Origin: Aliivibrio finisterrensis_A
GTDB lineage: Bacteria; Pseudomonadota; Gammaproteobacteria; Enterobacterales; Vibrionaceae
Assembly (NCBI RefSeq): GCF_004167675.1
Contig: NZ_SEZQ01000008.1
DNA: 64,000 nucleotides
Strand: one strand, 5' to 3'
How positions within the stretch are numbered: position 1 is the first letter of the stretch; every line of letters begins with the position of its first letter. The notes below the pieces were generated by a model. The model made no database searches. It saw only the letters and a list, made by a program, of their open reading frames with translations, and was not told the origin of the DNA. A program made the position numbers and the translations under genes. Positions 45,709 to 55,927 of the stretch are shown here, one piece after another.

Positions 45709-47190
45709 ATGCTACAAAAAGTATTATTAGTTGAAGATTCAACGTCTTTGGCCATTCTCTACAAACAATACGTCAAAGATGAGCCCTATGACTTCTTTCA
45801 CGTAGCCACCGGCGGAGAAGCCATTGAATTTATGAAAAAGAATCCACCGCAGCTGGTGATTCTTGATCTAAAATTGCCTGATATGTCAGGGCAAGATGTA
45901 CTTGCATGGATGAAAGAAAACCAATTACCTACTGCTGTTATCGTAGCAACGGCTCACGGTACCATTAATATTGCCGTGAATTTATTACAAAGTGGCGCTG
46001 ATGATTTTATTGAAAAACCGATTCAATCCGACCGACTAAAAACCTCCATTAGAAACCATCTTAAACGCGCTAAATTAGAAGGTTTGGTGGAGGATTTACA
46101 AAACACCTTTAATCGTAAAAAATACCAAGGGTTTATTGGCTCAAGTCTTCCAATGCAAGCCGTCTATAAAATCATTGATGCCGTAGCCCCAACCACTGCC
46201 AGTGTTTTTATTTATGGTGAAAGTGGCACAGGTAAAGAAGTGTGTGCTGAGGCAATTCATTATCAAAGCCAACGTCATGATAAGCCTTTTGTTGCTATTA
46301 ACTGTGGCGCCATTCCTCGTGATCTGATGGAAAGTGAAATCTTCGGTCATGTTAAAGGGGCATTCACTGGCGCAACCACAGATCGAAAAGGTGCTGCCAT
46401 GCTTGCTAATGGAGGGACACTCTTTTTAGATGAGCTCTGTGAAATGGAATTAGAAATGCAGAAAAAATTACTGCGTTTTTTACAAACAGGTCGATTTACC
46501 CCACTAGGCGGAAGCAAAGAACTCAGTACCAATTTACGTATTATTTGTGCAACCAACCGTGACCCATTAACAGAGGTTAACGAAGGGCGATTTAGAGAAG
46601 ATCTCTACTACCGAGTTCATGTTGTTCCTATTCAAATGCCACCACTGCGTGATCGCGGAACAGACATCATCGACATTGCTGTTTTCTTCTTAAAAAAATA
46701 CGCCAAAGAAGATAAGAAAAAATTCACCGCATTAAAGCGAGACGTCGAATTAATTCTTTGTAATTATTCATGGCCAGGAAACGTCCGCCAATTACAAAAT
46801 ATTATCCGTAATGTCGTCGTGCTTCATAATGAAACTCACGTAACGGTTGAGCATCTGCCACCACCACTAAATCAATCACAGACAATACCAGCGATTAAAC
46901 CACAACTGACATCGACACCTATTCAACAGCCTGTAGAACAGCAGCCTCAATTCACTGTTGAAAAAGAAAATAATTCTCAAGCGACAGAAGAAACGAGCCC
47001 AACCGCTTATAGCACAACAAATACCAATTCAATTCGTCCAATGGCTGATATAGAAAGAGAAGTCATACAAAATGCCATTGAACACTGTGATGGTAACGTC
47101 CTTAACGCTGCAGTATTACTTGAACTAAGTCCATCCACTTTATATAGAAAAAAACAAGCGTGGGAAGCTTATGAAGAGTCAGACTCATAA
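45709..47190 (+). CDS. sypG: SypG, sigma-54-dependent response regulator
   Basis: This 493-residue NtrC-type activator has a receiver with Asp53 (VILDLKLPD), an AAA+ domain with Walker A GESGTGKE and the sigma-54 contact GAFTGA, and a C-terminal Fis-type helix-turn-helix (NVLNAAVLLELSPSTLYRKKQ). The ATG at 45709 is chosen because AGGA lies eight bases upstream and because it gives Asp53, as in V. fischeri. It activates the sypA and sypI promoters seen in this window. Confidence 0.93.
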   Translation: MLQKVLLVEDSTSLAILYKQYVKDEPYDFFHVATGGEAIEFMKKNPPQLVILDLKLPDMSGQDVLAWMKENQLPTAVIVATAHGTINIAVNLLQSGADDFIEKPIQSDRLKTSIRNHLKRAKLEGLVEDLQNTFNRKKYQGFIGSSLPMQAVYKIIDAVAPTTASVFIYGESGTGKEVCAEAIHYQSQRHDKPFVAINCGAIPRDLMESEIFGHVKGAFTGATTDRKGAAMLANGGTLFLDELCEMELEMQKKLLRFLQTGRFTPLGGSKELSTNLRIICATNRDPLTEVNEGRFREDLYYRVHVVPIQMPPLRDRGTDIIDIAVFFLKKYAKEDKKKFTALKRDVELILCNYSWPGNVRQLQNIIRNVVVLHNETHVTVEHLPPPLNQSQTIPAIKPQLTSTPIQQPVEQQPQFTVEKENNSQATEETSPTAYSTTNTNSIRPMADIEREVIQNAIEHCDGNVLNAAVLLELSPSTLYRKKQAWEAYEESDS

Positions 47191-48199
47191 TCAAAAAGAC
47201 GAAATCTGGTTACTTCTAGATAGCCGAGGTGTGGGTGGGATTGAAACCCACATCTTGCAACTTGCACAAGGATTAAAGCAATTTCAACGATCTGTACGGG
47301 TTATCTTTCTCTGTAAATATGAACAAAACCACCCACTCACCATAGCACTAAACAATGCAAATATTTCGTATCGTTTTTTAGATGGTACATTACGTGAACT
47401 ATTAGATTACACTCGACATCATTGCCCTAGAGTTATCCATTCTCATGGTTACAAGGCCGCAATATATTCTCGATTACTGCGCTTATCCTTACTGACGTCT
47501 CATCAAAAAATACGATTTATTAATACCTTTCATGCTGGTGAAATTGGCAAAGGAAAACTGGCTTTGTATGACATCATTGATAGGTGGAGTGCCCGATTTA
47601 GTCATCATAATTTTGCCGTCAGCAACCTGATTAGCCAGCGAGTACCTAGTCAAACTACGGTATTAAATAACTTCATTGATACCACAAATTTAAAGCCATC
47701 TGCTGGAGATCTAATCGCTTTTGTAGGCCGTTTAAGCCATGAAAAAGCCCCTGATCGATTCATCGATTTAGCAAAGCAATACCCTGATTACCCTTTTCAT
47801 ACTTATGGTTCAGGCCCGATGGAGCAAGAGCTGATTAAACACCTTCCAAACAACGTCATTTTTCATGGACATCAAGATTCAATGGACACCATTTGGAATG
47901 ATATTGGCTTACTGATTATCTGCTCTCGCTACGAGGGGCTCCCCATGACGGCATTAGAGGCGATGGGAAGAGGAATACCAGTAATATCAACCCCTGTGGG
48001 TAATATCAGTAAACTCATACAGTCAGAAATGAATGGATGGGTCGTCAAGCCAGAAGACTTATCTAAAACGCTCTCTCACTGGCTTGAGTTATCACCTATT
48101 AATAAAGTTGAAATTCAACACGCAGCCCAAAGAACCATTCAAGATCGATTTTCTAGCAACACAGTAATACCGCAAATATTAAAAATATATGAGGTATAG
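47171..48199 (+). CDS. sypH: SypH, glycosyltransferase
   Basis: This 342-residue GT4-type glycosyltransferase overlaps sypG by 20 bases. The N-terminus shows LLLDSRGVGGIETHILQLAQ, and the C-terminal half has GRLSHEKAPDRFI and SRYEGLPMTALEAMGRGIPVISTPVG (nucleotide-sugar binding, E-x7-E type). It builds the Syp repeat unit; the sugar is unknown. It is the last syp gene before the CRISPR-Cas insertion. Confidence 0.88.
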   Translation: MKSQTHNQKDEIWLLLDSRGVGGIETHILQLAQGLKQFQRSVRVIFLCKYEQNHPLTIALNNANISYRFLDGTLRELLDYTRHHCPRVIHSHGYKAAIYSRLLRLSLLTSHQKIRFINTFHAGEIGKGKLALYDIIDRWSARFSHHNFAVSNLISQRVPSQTTVLNNFIDTTNLKPSAGDLIAFVGRLSHEKAPDRFIDLAKQYPDYPFHTYGSGPMEQELIKHLPNNVIFHGHQDSMDTIWNDIGLLIICSRYEGLPMTALEAMGRGIPVISTPVGNISKLIQSEMNGWVVKPEDLSKTLSHWLELSPINKVEIQHAAQRTIQDRFSSNTVIPQILKIYEV

Positions 48200-48218
48200 C
48201 TATCGAATTTTTTCTTAA

Positions 48219-48426
48219 CTCTTTTTCTGCCTGTGCGGCAGTGAACACTCTAGAGCCATGTTGGCTTACGGGATGTTATTTCTAAGCTGCCTGTGCGGCA
48301 GTGAACGTATCGAGTGTCAACTTGACGAGGTTTGTTCTTTTCTAAGCTGCCTGTGCGGCAGTGAACAAAAACCCTATGGTGTGGTTTTACTTTCTTTTTT
48401 TCTAAGCTGCCTGTGCGGCAGTGAAC
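48219..48426 (-). CRISPR. Type I-F CRISPR array 1 (4 repeats, 3 spacers)
   Basis: Repeats of 28 bases begin at 48219, 48279, 48339 and 48399, spaced exactly 60 bases apart with 32-base spacers. In the transcribed (minus) orientation each begins GTTCACTGCCGCACAGGCAG and ends CTTAGAAA, the I-F form with a GCCG/CGGC-type stem that Cas6f cuts. The repeat at 48219 is degenerate in its last third, marking the leader-distal end, so transcription runs right to left, toward the end of sypH. Confidence 0.96.
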
Positions 48427-48564
48427 AATAGAATATCAGCAGAAAAATAAGTTACAACAAGTAGATAAGCAAAAATACCCATTTTTACCTAATTCTTAAC
48501 ACTTGTTGTAACTTACTGATTTTATTGACTCGTTTTTAAAGAGCAATTTTTAGGTTATTTTGGG
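48427..48564 (-). promoter_or_regulatory. Leader of CRISPR array 1, with a 14-bp inverted repeat
   Basis: The first 40 bases or so (AGAATATCAGCA ... AAATAAGTTACAACAAG) are nearly identical to the leader of array 2 at 59113. AAGTTACAACAAGT (48449-48462) and ACTTGTTGTAACTT (48501-48514) form a perfect 14-bp inverted repeat found complete only here. It directly follows the cas6f stop. Confidence 0.7.
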
Positions 48565-49164
48565 TTAAAACCAAGGAACAGTAGCTTGCTTGCCCTTTTC
48601 ATTTGCGCTTAAACCATAACAAGTGAAATTAGCACCCTTCTCTTCTTTACCTAACTTACAGTCAATAAATAGCTTAAATTGTTCATTTTTCGTTACACTT
48701 TTGACATTGATGTAAGGTAATTTTGTTTCCTTATCTGCAAAACTTTCATAATAGTACAATGCTTGCTCATACGTTTCTTCATGACGTTTAGCTCTTCGTC
48801 TTGCTAACCGACAAAGATTAGTTGTGAACTGTTTTCGACTAAAACAAGCATATTGTGTAACTGAAGATGGCACTGCCTTAATTGAGGTTACATGTGTATG
48901 GTCAGCAAAACGTTTTAACCAAGTTGTAATTGAAACTTTCTCTAATAACTCCTTTCTAGGTGATAGTAATCGTAATTTATTGCCTAACGGAAATGTTTTC
49001 TCTTTTTCAAAATACAGTGGAAAAGATAAAGCAATTTCAGACAAGTTTTCACCACTTTTATTTTCAGCTAAAGCAATATGTACTTGCTGATAAACCTTAA
49101 ACCAAATGAAACCTAAGGTGATTTCACTATCTGGTAATAAGGTGATATCGAGATAATAATTCAT
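48565..49164 (-). CDS. cas6f: Cas6f (Csy4), CRISPR RNA endonuclease
   Basis: This 199-residue protein cuts pre-crRNA in the repeat hairpin and stays on the 3' stem. The catalytic His29 of Pseudomonas Csy4 is present at the same number (QVH29), and the Arg-rich RNA-binding helix is clear (NLCRLARRRAKRHEE, about 115-129). It is last in the cas operon, 23 bases after csy3, and abuts array 1. Confidence 0.95.
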   Translation of the reverse strand: MNYYLDITLLPDSEITLGFIWFKVYQQVHIALAENKSGENLSEIALSFPLYFEKEKTFPLGNKLRLLSPRKELLEKVSITTWLKRFADHTHVTSIKAVPSSVTQYACFSRKQFTTNLCRLARRRAKRHEETYEQALYYYESFADKETKLPYINVKSVTKNEQFKLFIDCKLGKEEKGANFTCYGLSANEKGKQATVPWF

Positions 49165-49187
49165 GTCTCTTAGTTCCTTTAATTAAA

Positions 49188-50213
49188 CTATTTATCACTT
49201 TCACCAAATACACCACCACGAACTAAAATAGCCATCACGTAATGTTCATCCTCAATGCGATCTAGCTCAGCACCACGGGCCCATTTATCAAAAAAGGTAT
49301 AAAAGTCTTGTTTCTCCTTAGGTGTTCGATATGCCTTACCTAAATTGGTTACCGCACCATATGGTTCAATAGCAATTGGCCCTGCAGATTTTTCAGCATC
49401 GTCAAACTCAGGATACCAAGTATCAATACTGCGTAGCGCATTACCTACTTTTTGAGAGTGCATAGCGGCAATATCTTTTACTGAATAAAGAATTTTGCTC
49501 TTTTTACCTTTGCCTTTATCAAGTACTAACTCTTCACTTGGGTATACTTCTTGTGCTTTGCCGACTTGAACAAAACAATTAATTTCTAACATTAAAAAAT
49601 CATCTTCACTAGCCAGAGCTTTAGCAATACGAGCCCCTAACTCAAGCACTTGCGCATCGTCATTATTAAAGTGTTTAGTGCTAAATTGTGTGCTATCAAA
49701 AATCCATGATTGCTTAGCATCTTTATTCAACGCGTTCACTTGGACTTCTATATTTTCAGCACCCATACGGTTACGCCATAAAAAACGACCGTTAGCGATA
49801 TTTAATGCATAACGTTTACCTAGCTCTTTAAAGCCCTCTTTACTAACATAATCGCGTACTGCACTAGCATAACTTTGTTTAAATAGCACATTATTACAGG
49901 CAGATGGCTGTTGCACACCACCTAATACCTTTAAGGTAAAGTGCAATTTTAACGTATCTTGCTCTGGTGCTAAGGCGCAACTATCTACTGTTTGCAAATT
50001 AGCTTTTTCTACTTCCGCATTTAATTTAACTGGATCATTTTTTATTGCTGCTTTTAAACGGTTTGAAATAGTACCTCGCACTGATTTTTCAGTTAACTGC
50101 AATGGCGTTACTTCGCTGCGAGCATCCCATTTTGTTCCATACATATAACCATCTGAAGGTACTAATTTTTTTTCAAATGCCAATACTGATGCGGTGTCTT
50201 GATTTTTAGCCAT
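49188..50213 (-). CDS. csy3: Csy3 (Cas7f), backbone subunit of the I-F Cascade
   Basis: This 341-residue protein has the typical start ASVLAFEKKLVPSDGYMYGTKWD, followed by PLQLTEKSVRGTISNRLK. Six copies coat the crRNA spacer in the Csy complex. It has its own ribosome site in a 58-base gap after csy2, consistent with the need for higher output. Confidence 0.95.
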   Translation of the reverse strand: MAKNQDTASVLAFEKKLVPSDGYMYGTKWDARSEVTPLQLTEKSVRGTISNRLKAAIKNDPVKLNAEVEKANLQTVDSCALAPEQDTLKLHFTLKVLGGVQQPSACNNVLFKQSYASAVRDYVSKEGFKELGKRYALNIANGRFLWRNRMGAENIEVQVNALNKDAKQSWIFDSTQFSTKHFNNDDAQVLELGARIAKALASEDDFLMLEINCFVQVGKAQEVYPSEELVLDKGKGKKSKILYSVKDIAAMHSQKVGNALRSIDTWYPEFDDAEKSAGPIAIEPYGAVTNLGKAYRTPKEKQDFYTFFDKWARGAELDRIEDEHYVMAILVRGGVFGESDK

Positions 50214-50271
50214 GATAATTGCCTTTTAATTTTTAATTCTGGTAGATAAATATGTTGAATTTAGATGAGAA

Positions 50272-51240
50272 CTAGCTGTATAAATCGGCGAGCATTCCTT
50301 CTTCTGTTTGTTGCCCTACATTATTTTGTGCACATAGGTATAAATTGCTGCTTTCTTTTGTTTGATAGCGCCATAAGATTTCATCTATTGCTTTTATCTT
50401 ATGCGGCATTTTAAATTCACCTAAGGTCACAACACTTTCAGCAAATCGATGTGGCGTTTCTGGATCGCGTTGGTTCTTAGCTTTTCCTAAGTCTGTTAAG
50501 CCATGAAAGCCCGTGGCAATTGGCACTAACCAACCTTTAGCTTTGCGTTTACTTAACCAAATCGCCTTTTGTTCACCATTACTCTGTTTACTACTTTCTT
50601 CAGTATTATTAGTTGATGCTTGGCAGGTATGATGAATTGCCAAATAATCAACTAAAGCGTCCATAGCATCTTGTCCTTTATTCATTGCTTCAATCATTAG
50701 ATCTCTGCGTTCAATAAGCGCATAGCCCGGCATAAGTTTACGGGTTAGTTGATGAAGATCGCTAGTATTCCCCTGCTCTATTTTAAAAAACTCAGCGTTT
50801 TTAAAGGTTAAAATATCACCGCCGGCTACTTTCATACTGCTATTAAGTAGATGCGCTATTTTTTCTTGAATAAGCGGCTCTTCTTCTTTTTCGATACCTG
50901 AATATTCAATGACTAACGATACATCTAAATGACAACGTGCTTCTTCAATAAAGGCGCTTCTTGCCCCCGTTTTATCTAAAGGATTACCAGTACCAATAAT
51001 TGAGTGAACAAAATCACCTACGCCTTTATGGGTTTGCAAATCACATTGATGACTTACTACTGCTGTACCAATAAATTTAACCGAGTCAAAACCATTAGCA
51101 TTTAATTTACGTTGTAATGCATGCACAGCACCTAACCAAGCAGTCATTGCAGGAAAGCCTATAGTAAAGGGACTAGAAAGCGCATTGGCGTTATGTACTT
51201 TTATGTGCGGTAACAGTAATAATCGTTTTAACTGATTCAT
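50272..51240 (-). CDS. csy2: Csy2 (Cas5f)
   Basis: This 322-residue subunit binds the 5' handle of the crRNA with Csy1. The N-terminus LLLLPHIKVHNANALSSPFTIGFPAMTAWLGAVHAL is the family signature. Its ATG overlaps the csy1 stop by four bases. Confidence 0.95.
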   Translation of the reverse strand: MNQLKRLLLLPHIKVHNANALSSPFTIGFPAMTAWLGAVHALQRKLNANGFDSVKFIGTAVVSHQCDLQTHKGVGDFVHSIIGTGNPLDKTGARSAFIEEARCHLDVSLVIEYSGIEKEEEPLIQEKIAHLLNSSMKVAGGDILTFKNAEFFKIEQGNTSDLHQLTRKLMPGYALIERRDLMIEAMNKGQDAMDALVDYLAIHHTCQASTNNTEESSKQSNGEQKAIWLSKRKAKGWLVPIATGFHGLTDLGKAKNQRDPETPHRFAESVVTLGEFKMPHKIKAIDEILWRYQTKESSNLYLCAQNNVGQQTEEGMLADLYS

Positions 51241-52529
51241 TTTAAAAACTCTCTATTTTGTTCAACCACATTAACAAACAACAAGCGCTCTTCTTCCCCT
51301 AGGGTTATTGCTTGCTTTGCTAATAGTTTTTCATAACTTCGACTTATCCAGCGAGAAATATCATCTACTACTTTATCTAACCACTGTTCGGAGTCTACTC
51401 TCTCTTTTTCATATTCACTGTATAGCCAAATTATCTGATGACTAGAAAGCGAAGAGCTTTCTTTATGAAATTGTTCTTTTGAAATAGATCTAACTGCCCA
51501 CATCTTTTCAATGAGTGAATCCATAATATCTTGCAGGTAACGATCTCGCGCATTGCGAATATTGATATTGTTGTAATCGGCTTGAAATAACTTGTGTAAC
51601 GCTTTGAATGTATCGGCATAATCATATTTTTTAAATGACTCAATAAAAAAATCACTTTTAGGAAAATGAATATCACGTTTTTCAATACTTGGTGGAAGCG
51701 ATGATAACAAATGAGCTTTACCGCCATTTTGATTATTCAGTACACTAATATTTTGTGGTTTGGTTCCACCATAACCGATGGTAGTTAATCCATAAATTTC
51801 ACTAATACCTTGTTCGCTCAATTCATTTTTACGTTTTTTTTCTCGAAGCTCACTTACTTCATCAGAGAAACGTAACTTATCAAGGCGCTCACGTAATTGA
51901 TAAACCATGCCTGAATTGGTTAATAATGATAATAGGTGATAGTCATTAGATCCGCTATTATCAGAATTATAAATAGGGAAGTAAACTTGCTTGATTTTAG
52001 AGCTAGTTATATTTTCAGATGAAATTTCCACCATCGCCATAAAGCCTGATTTTAATTCTTGATAGCTTACTGCTTTTATTGTTAACAAGGATTTTGCTAA
52101 ATCAGTGTCTTGTTGAATGTGTTCTAATAAACTGTTGCCATCAGTCATCACTAAAGTGAGAAACTTATCAACATCAAGCTCAGCAGCATTACCTAATGAA
52201 TCCATTTTGGTAATAACACAACCAGTTCTTAAGAAACCATCATTAGCACGCTCTGCATTACATATTACAGGAGTTACATATGTGTAATTCTTCTTGTTTT
52301 TATCCCCTACTCCTGTACTAGGGTGACTAAACTTACTTGGATGTGTTGAAAATGATCTACTTCCTGCTCTTTTAGAAGCTTTAGGCAACCATTCATTTAA
52401 AGAAAATTGTTGCTCGCAGCACCCTTTCAACTCATTTATCTGAGAATTGTCCATTGTTGCTTTAATGTTTTTCTTTAACCATTTTTCTTTTAACTCAGAA
52501 AAATAGTTATTTATTACTGGGTCTAACAT
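51237..52529 (-). CDS. csy1: Csy1 (Cas8f), large subunit for PAM recognition
   Basis: This 430-residue protein is the I-F large subunit, recognised by ASKRAGSRSFSTHPSKFSHPSTG near residue 49-71 and by its place between cas2-3 and csy2. It recognises the PAM and recruits Cas2-3. A GGAGG ribosome site precedes the ATG, two bases after the cas2-3 stop. Confidence 0.93.
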   Translation of the reverse strand: MLDPVINNYFSELKEKWLKKNIKATMDNSQINELKGCCEQQFSLNEWLPKASKRAGSRSFSTHPSKFSHPSTGVGDKNKKNYTYVTPVICNAERANDGFLRTGCVITKMDSLGNAAELDVDKFLTLVMTDGNSLLEHIQQDTDLAKSLLTIKAVSYQELKSGFMAMVEISSENITSSKIKQVYFPIYNSDNSGSNDYHLLSLLTNSGMVYQLRERLDKLRFSDEVSELREKKRKNELSEQGISEIYGLTTIGYGGTKPQNISVLNNQNGGKAHLLSSLPPSIEKRDIHFPKSDFFIESFKKYDYADTFKALHKLFQADYNNINIRNARDRYLQDIMDSLIEKMWAVRSISKEQFHKESSSLSSHQIIWLYSEYEKERVDSEQWLDKVVDDISRWISRSYEKLLAKQAITLGEEERLLFVNVVEQNREFLK

Positions 52530-52531
52530 CC

Positions 52532-55500
52532 CTAACCTCCGATGTTATTTATTCTTACCAAACCAAACTGATCGTTATATTCATATTCTGTATTATCTCG
52601 TTCAACAAAATTTATTTCACCATAGCGTAGCGATACTCGTCTTTTGCTATTTAGCCATTCATCATCGAGGTGGGCTGATAATAAACTTTGATAATTTCGT
52701 TCAAACCATAAATTATTTCTTTCCATTTCAGTTAACTGCATATGCGTTATATTTAGTATGCCTTCTCGATTGATTGCTTGATTAGCTTCATCAAGTAAAG
52801 GTTTTCCTACTTCATCTTTTTGGGTGAAATAGCATTGGTCACTATCAGCGTTATAAAACAAAAACAGGTTAATGCTCGCTTCACTCTTTCTAAAAGGAGT
52901 AAGGACTTGTGGCAATGCTGTTAAGTACCATGTTTCAGTTAAATAACCTTGCAACGTATTTGCTCCATAAGCAGTGTAGTTTGCTAAATCTTGTTCGGTA
53001 ACTTTATGCTCGACTGCGGCTAATACCTGTTTATCTGCAGGTTGTAATTTTTTAATACGTGGTATGGCATTAAGGTTCTCTATTAAGCTTTTCTCATTAA
53101 CTAATTTGGTTAAGTCATGAAATGGTAATGTTTTACTCCAGCGATCTTCATAGCCGGGACGAGTAAAAAAAACCGTTCCGGCTTTATCGTTAGCTTTAAA
53201 GGCTTTGATGTTATATTGCATTAAACCTATATTAGCTTGTTCGACCGCATCAACTCTGTGTCGACGAACACGCCCTGCCAATTGCACTATAGAGCGATAA
53301 GATGACGGTTCAACAATCGCCCAATCAAAATCATGATCACGCCCGACTTCTTCTACAGGTGTGGCTACTAAAATAAAAATAACATTTTGTACTGTTTGCT
53401 CAACAGCTGTTAAACCGCCATTTCGTTGATGAATGTCATCAAGGTGACTCCGAATAATAGGGTCACTAAAAGCTTGCTGCTCTTGTCCTGGTTTTTCTTT
53501 ACGTTTTAATACCGCATCAAGATGTTTTTCTTGTTCATGACGTAATAAAAGTACTTGCTGACTGTGATATGCCATCACCCTCACTTGAGTTCCCCCATGA
53601 TGACTGTTATTAAAATCAGCTTGTAATAAGTACTTTGTTAACTCAATACAAGGAGAGATATTCGCTATACGCACCACACCAAAAGACACTTTTATGCCTG
53701 TTTTTTTATCAACACTATGGTGTTGTTGATGCTTAGTGGAAATGGCTTGTTTTATTGTAAAAAAATACTGTTCTAACTTCGCTTGTTCACTTTCCTCGAA
53801 TTCTGGCATAAGTGGGCAAGCTATTATTTCAACTTTACGCTTAGCTATTTGTTGCTTTAGTTTGATTACACGTTTTTCAATAAAGTGATCATGGCTATTT
53901 TGATAGCTTTGTAATGCAATATCACTTTCAACCACTTTAATTGACTGAACCTCTGTAGTAAATTCATCAATCCAAGCGCAGCCTATTTCTGCTTGAGCAT
54001 TATCTCTACTGTTACTGAAAACCTGCCAACCTTTTTTATAAGCATTAAAATAACCTTGTGCTAAATCAGGTGGAATGGTTGCTGAAGAGATCATCACTTT
54101 ACGTCCTAACATACCCGCTAAATGTATTAATCGACCAATCGCGATTAAATCATCACCAGTAAAATCATCTATTTCATCAATCACTAGATCTGAAGACATT
54201 AAACGTAAACTTGGCAAAATATAACGACCACCACGCTTAGTTTCTGTTGCTGCCATGATGTGATCTATTGTACAAGCAAGAACAGGTGCATATAAAAATT
54301 GCTTGTCTTTCTCACAAGTTAATACGGTACTCAAATTGTCTTCAGGTAAGTCACAGTCATATTCAATATATTCATCTAATAAAGCTTGTTTAGATTCTGA
54401 ACCTAAAACTTCTTCTGTTATTTCATCCTCTATTCCTTTCTTTTGGTTTTGTGCTGCATTATGAAGTTCAGCAACGGCTCTTGAACCGATTAAGACAGCT
54501 AATTGTGCTTTTGATAAACCAATAAGATTTCGATATTCATCCCCTGTTTGCAAAGTTAAGGTACGTAAACCAAGAGCTAAAATATAACGTAAACTTTTAC
54601 CATCTACCGAGAGCGCACGCATTACTTTTGCATTAGCGAATGTTTTCCCACAGCCTGTACTTGCCATATTCACAGCAAAGAAACCTGATGATTTTTTATT
54701 TTGTACTTTTTTCCAATCAGTGATTTTAGTAACCGCTTTATCTTGCCATTTAAATGGTACTGGACTTGTCGCTCTTAATACTTGAATGTCGGTTGCCACT
54801 GGCGGCTCTTGCTCAAAAGCTGGTAATAAGTGTGTGGTCTCAAGAGCACTTTTAGCCACACCGACTAAATGTTCATCCAACTTTTGTTTTAGCTCACTTG
54901 TTGCCCTGTCTGTATTGGCAAATAACCCTGTACTGTTTTTCCAGTTTTTAGACGCATCTTGTGATGAGTAAAAGTGATCACCTAGCATTAAACATAATCG
55001 TGCGTGATGTAATACTAAACGGTAACTCTCATCTTTCATTGCTGATTCAAGCAGAGGTAAGTTGCTAGTTAAAGTATTTGCCCAACGCTTTATTTGTTTC
55101 ATCCATTCAGTTGATTGACTTAATAAACCCTGAGGAAACTCAAAGCAGTTCTTAACCCGCTTTTGGTATTCTTGAGGATCTTGGCTATTTTCATAACCCC
55201 ACTCTTTACTTATACGATTAAGTGTTGAATCTAAATCAAGTGCTTTTTCATCTCGCCAATCAGATTTTGTATAAGGCAAGCGGTGATGAGATACAATTAA
55301 CCATGCAATTAACTTAGCGGCATCAGGTAAACTTGCTAATGGGCGTTCTTTTTGTTCTTTAACTGCTTCTGATAATTCTTGCTCCGAAAGCTCACCTTTA
55401 CTTAGTTCGTTCAACCATGTTTTGTCTGATTTAGTACTAACCAAGGCATTAAGCAATAACACTGAAATCCATTCATGCCTAATTGGGTCGCCTTTAAATT

Positions 55501-55927
55501 TATTTTTACTATGTGGCGTTAGCTTTTCTTGGAATAATTTTGAAGCTTTACCCCAATCATGTAATAGAGCAGAGATTGCCGTTAATGACTTTATTAAGGG
55601 TAAATATTTCCAATCATTTTCAATATCGCTGTTTAGCAAGTTTTTCTTTGTACTATTCACTGGCACTACGCCCTCGGCATTAAACTTTAAGCGATTCCCT
55701 ACTACCCATAAAAACTGGTTGCGAGAGCGTGAGCGTATCCAATGACAGCTAACCGCTGTGCTTTTACTCGCCGTTTGTCGCAGCATTTTCTTTACGGTTA
55801 ATAAACCATCTTCGGTAATAATGGTCTGCCATGTGTTATCCCCAATGCGGTTTGCAAAGGCATCTAATACTCTACGCGTTTTCTTTAACGCATTTTTCTC
55901 ACACTGAGAAACAAAAGTGACCATCAT
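52532..55927 (-). CDS. cas3: Cas2-3 fusion nuclease-helicase
   Basis: This 1131-residue protein has an N-terminal Cas2 domain (about 1-95) used for spacer acquisition, an HD nuclease (LLHDWGKASKLFQEKL, His123-Asp124) and a DExH-type helicase with Walker A STGCGKTF, Walker B VIDEID and motif VI QLAGRVRRHR. The fusion is diagnostic of type I-F. All catalytic motifs are present, so interference should work. It overlaps cas1 by four bases. Confidence 0.96.
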   Translation of the reverse strand: MMVTFVSQCEKNALKKTRRVLDAFANRIGDNTWQTIITEDGLLTVKKMLRQTASKSTAVSCHWIRSRSRNQFLWVVGNRLKFNAEGVVPVNSTKKNLLNSDIENDWKYLPLIKSLTAISALLHDWGKASKLFQEKLTPHSKNKFKGDPIRHEWISVLLLNALVSTKSDKTWLNELSKGELSEQELSEAVKEQKERPLASLPDAAKLIAWLIVSHHRLPYTKSDWRDEKALDLDSTLNRISKEWGYENSQDPQEYQKRVKNCFEFPQGLLSQSTEWMKQIKRWANTLTSNLPLLESAMKDESYRLVLHHARLCLMLGDHFYSSQDASKNWKNSTGLFANTDRATSELKQKLDEHLVGVAKSALETTHLLPAFEQEPPVATDIQVLRATSPVPFKWQDKAVTKITDWKKVQNKKSSGFFAVNMASTGCGKTFANAKVMRALSVDGKSLRYILALGLRTLTLQTGDEYRNLIGLSKAQLAVLIGSRAVAELHNAAQNQKKGIEDEITEEVLGSESKQALLDEYIEYDCDLPEDNLSTVLTCEKDKQFLYAPVLACTIDHIMAATETKRGGRYILPSLRLMSSDLVIDEIDDFTGDDLIAIGRLIHLAGMLGRKVMISSATIPPDLAQGYFNAYKKGWQVFSNSRDNAQAEIGCAWIDEFTTEVQSIKVVESDIALQSYQNSHDHFIEKRVIKLKQQIAKRKVEIIACPLMPEFEESEQAKLEQYFFTIKQAISTKHQQHHSVDKKTGIKVSFGVVRIANISPCIELTKYLLQADFNNSHHGGTQVRVMAYHSQQVLLLRHEQEKHLDAVLKRKEKPGQEQQAFSDPIIRSHLDDIHQRNGGLTAVEQTVQNVIFILVATPVEEVGRDHDFDWAIVEPSSYRSIVQLAGRVRRHRVDAVEQANIGLMQYNIKAFKANDKAGTVFFTRPGYEDRWSKTLPFHDLTKLVNEKSLIENLNAIPRIKKLQPADKQVLAAVEHKVTEQDLANYTAYGANTLQGYLTETWYLTALPQVLTPFRKSEASINLFLFYNADSDQCYFTQKDEVGKPLLDEANQAINREGILNITHMQLTEMERNNLWFERNYQSLLSAHLDDEWLNSKRRVSLRYGEINFVERDNTEYEYNDQFGLVRINNIGG

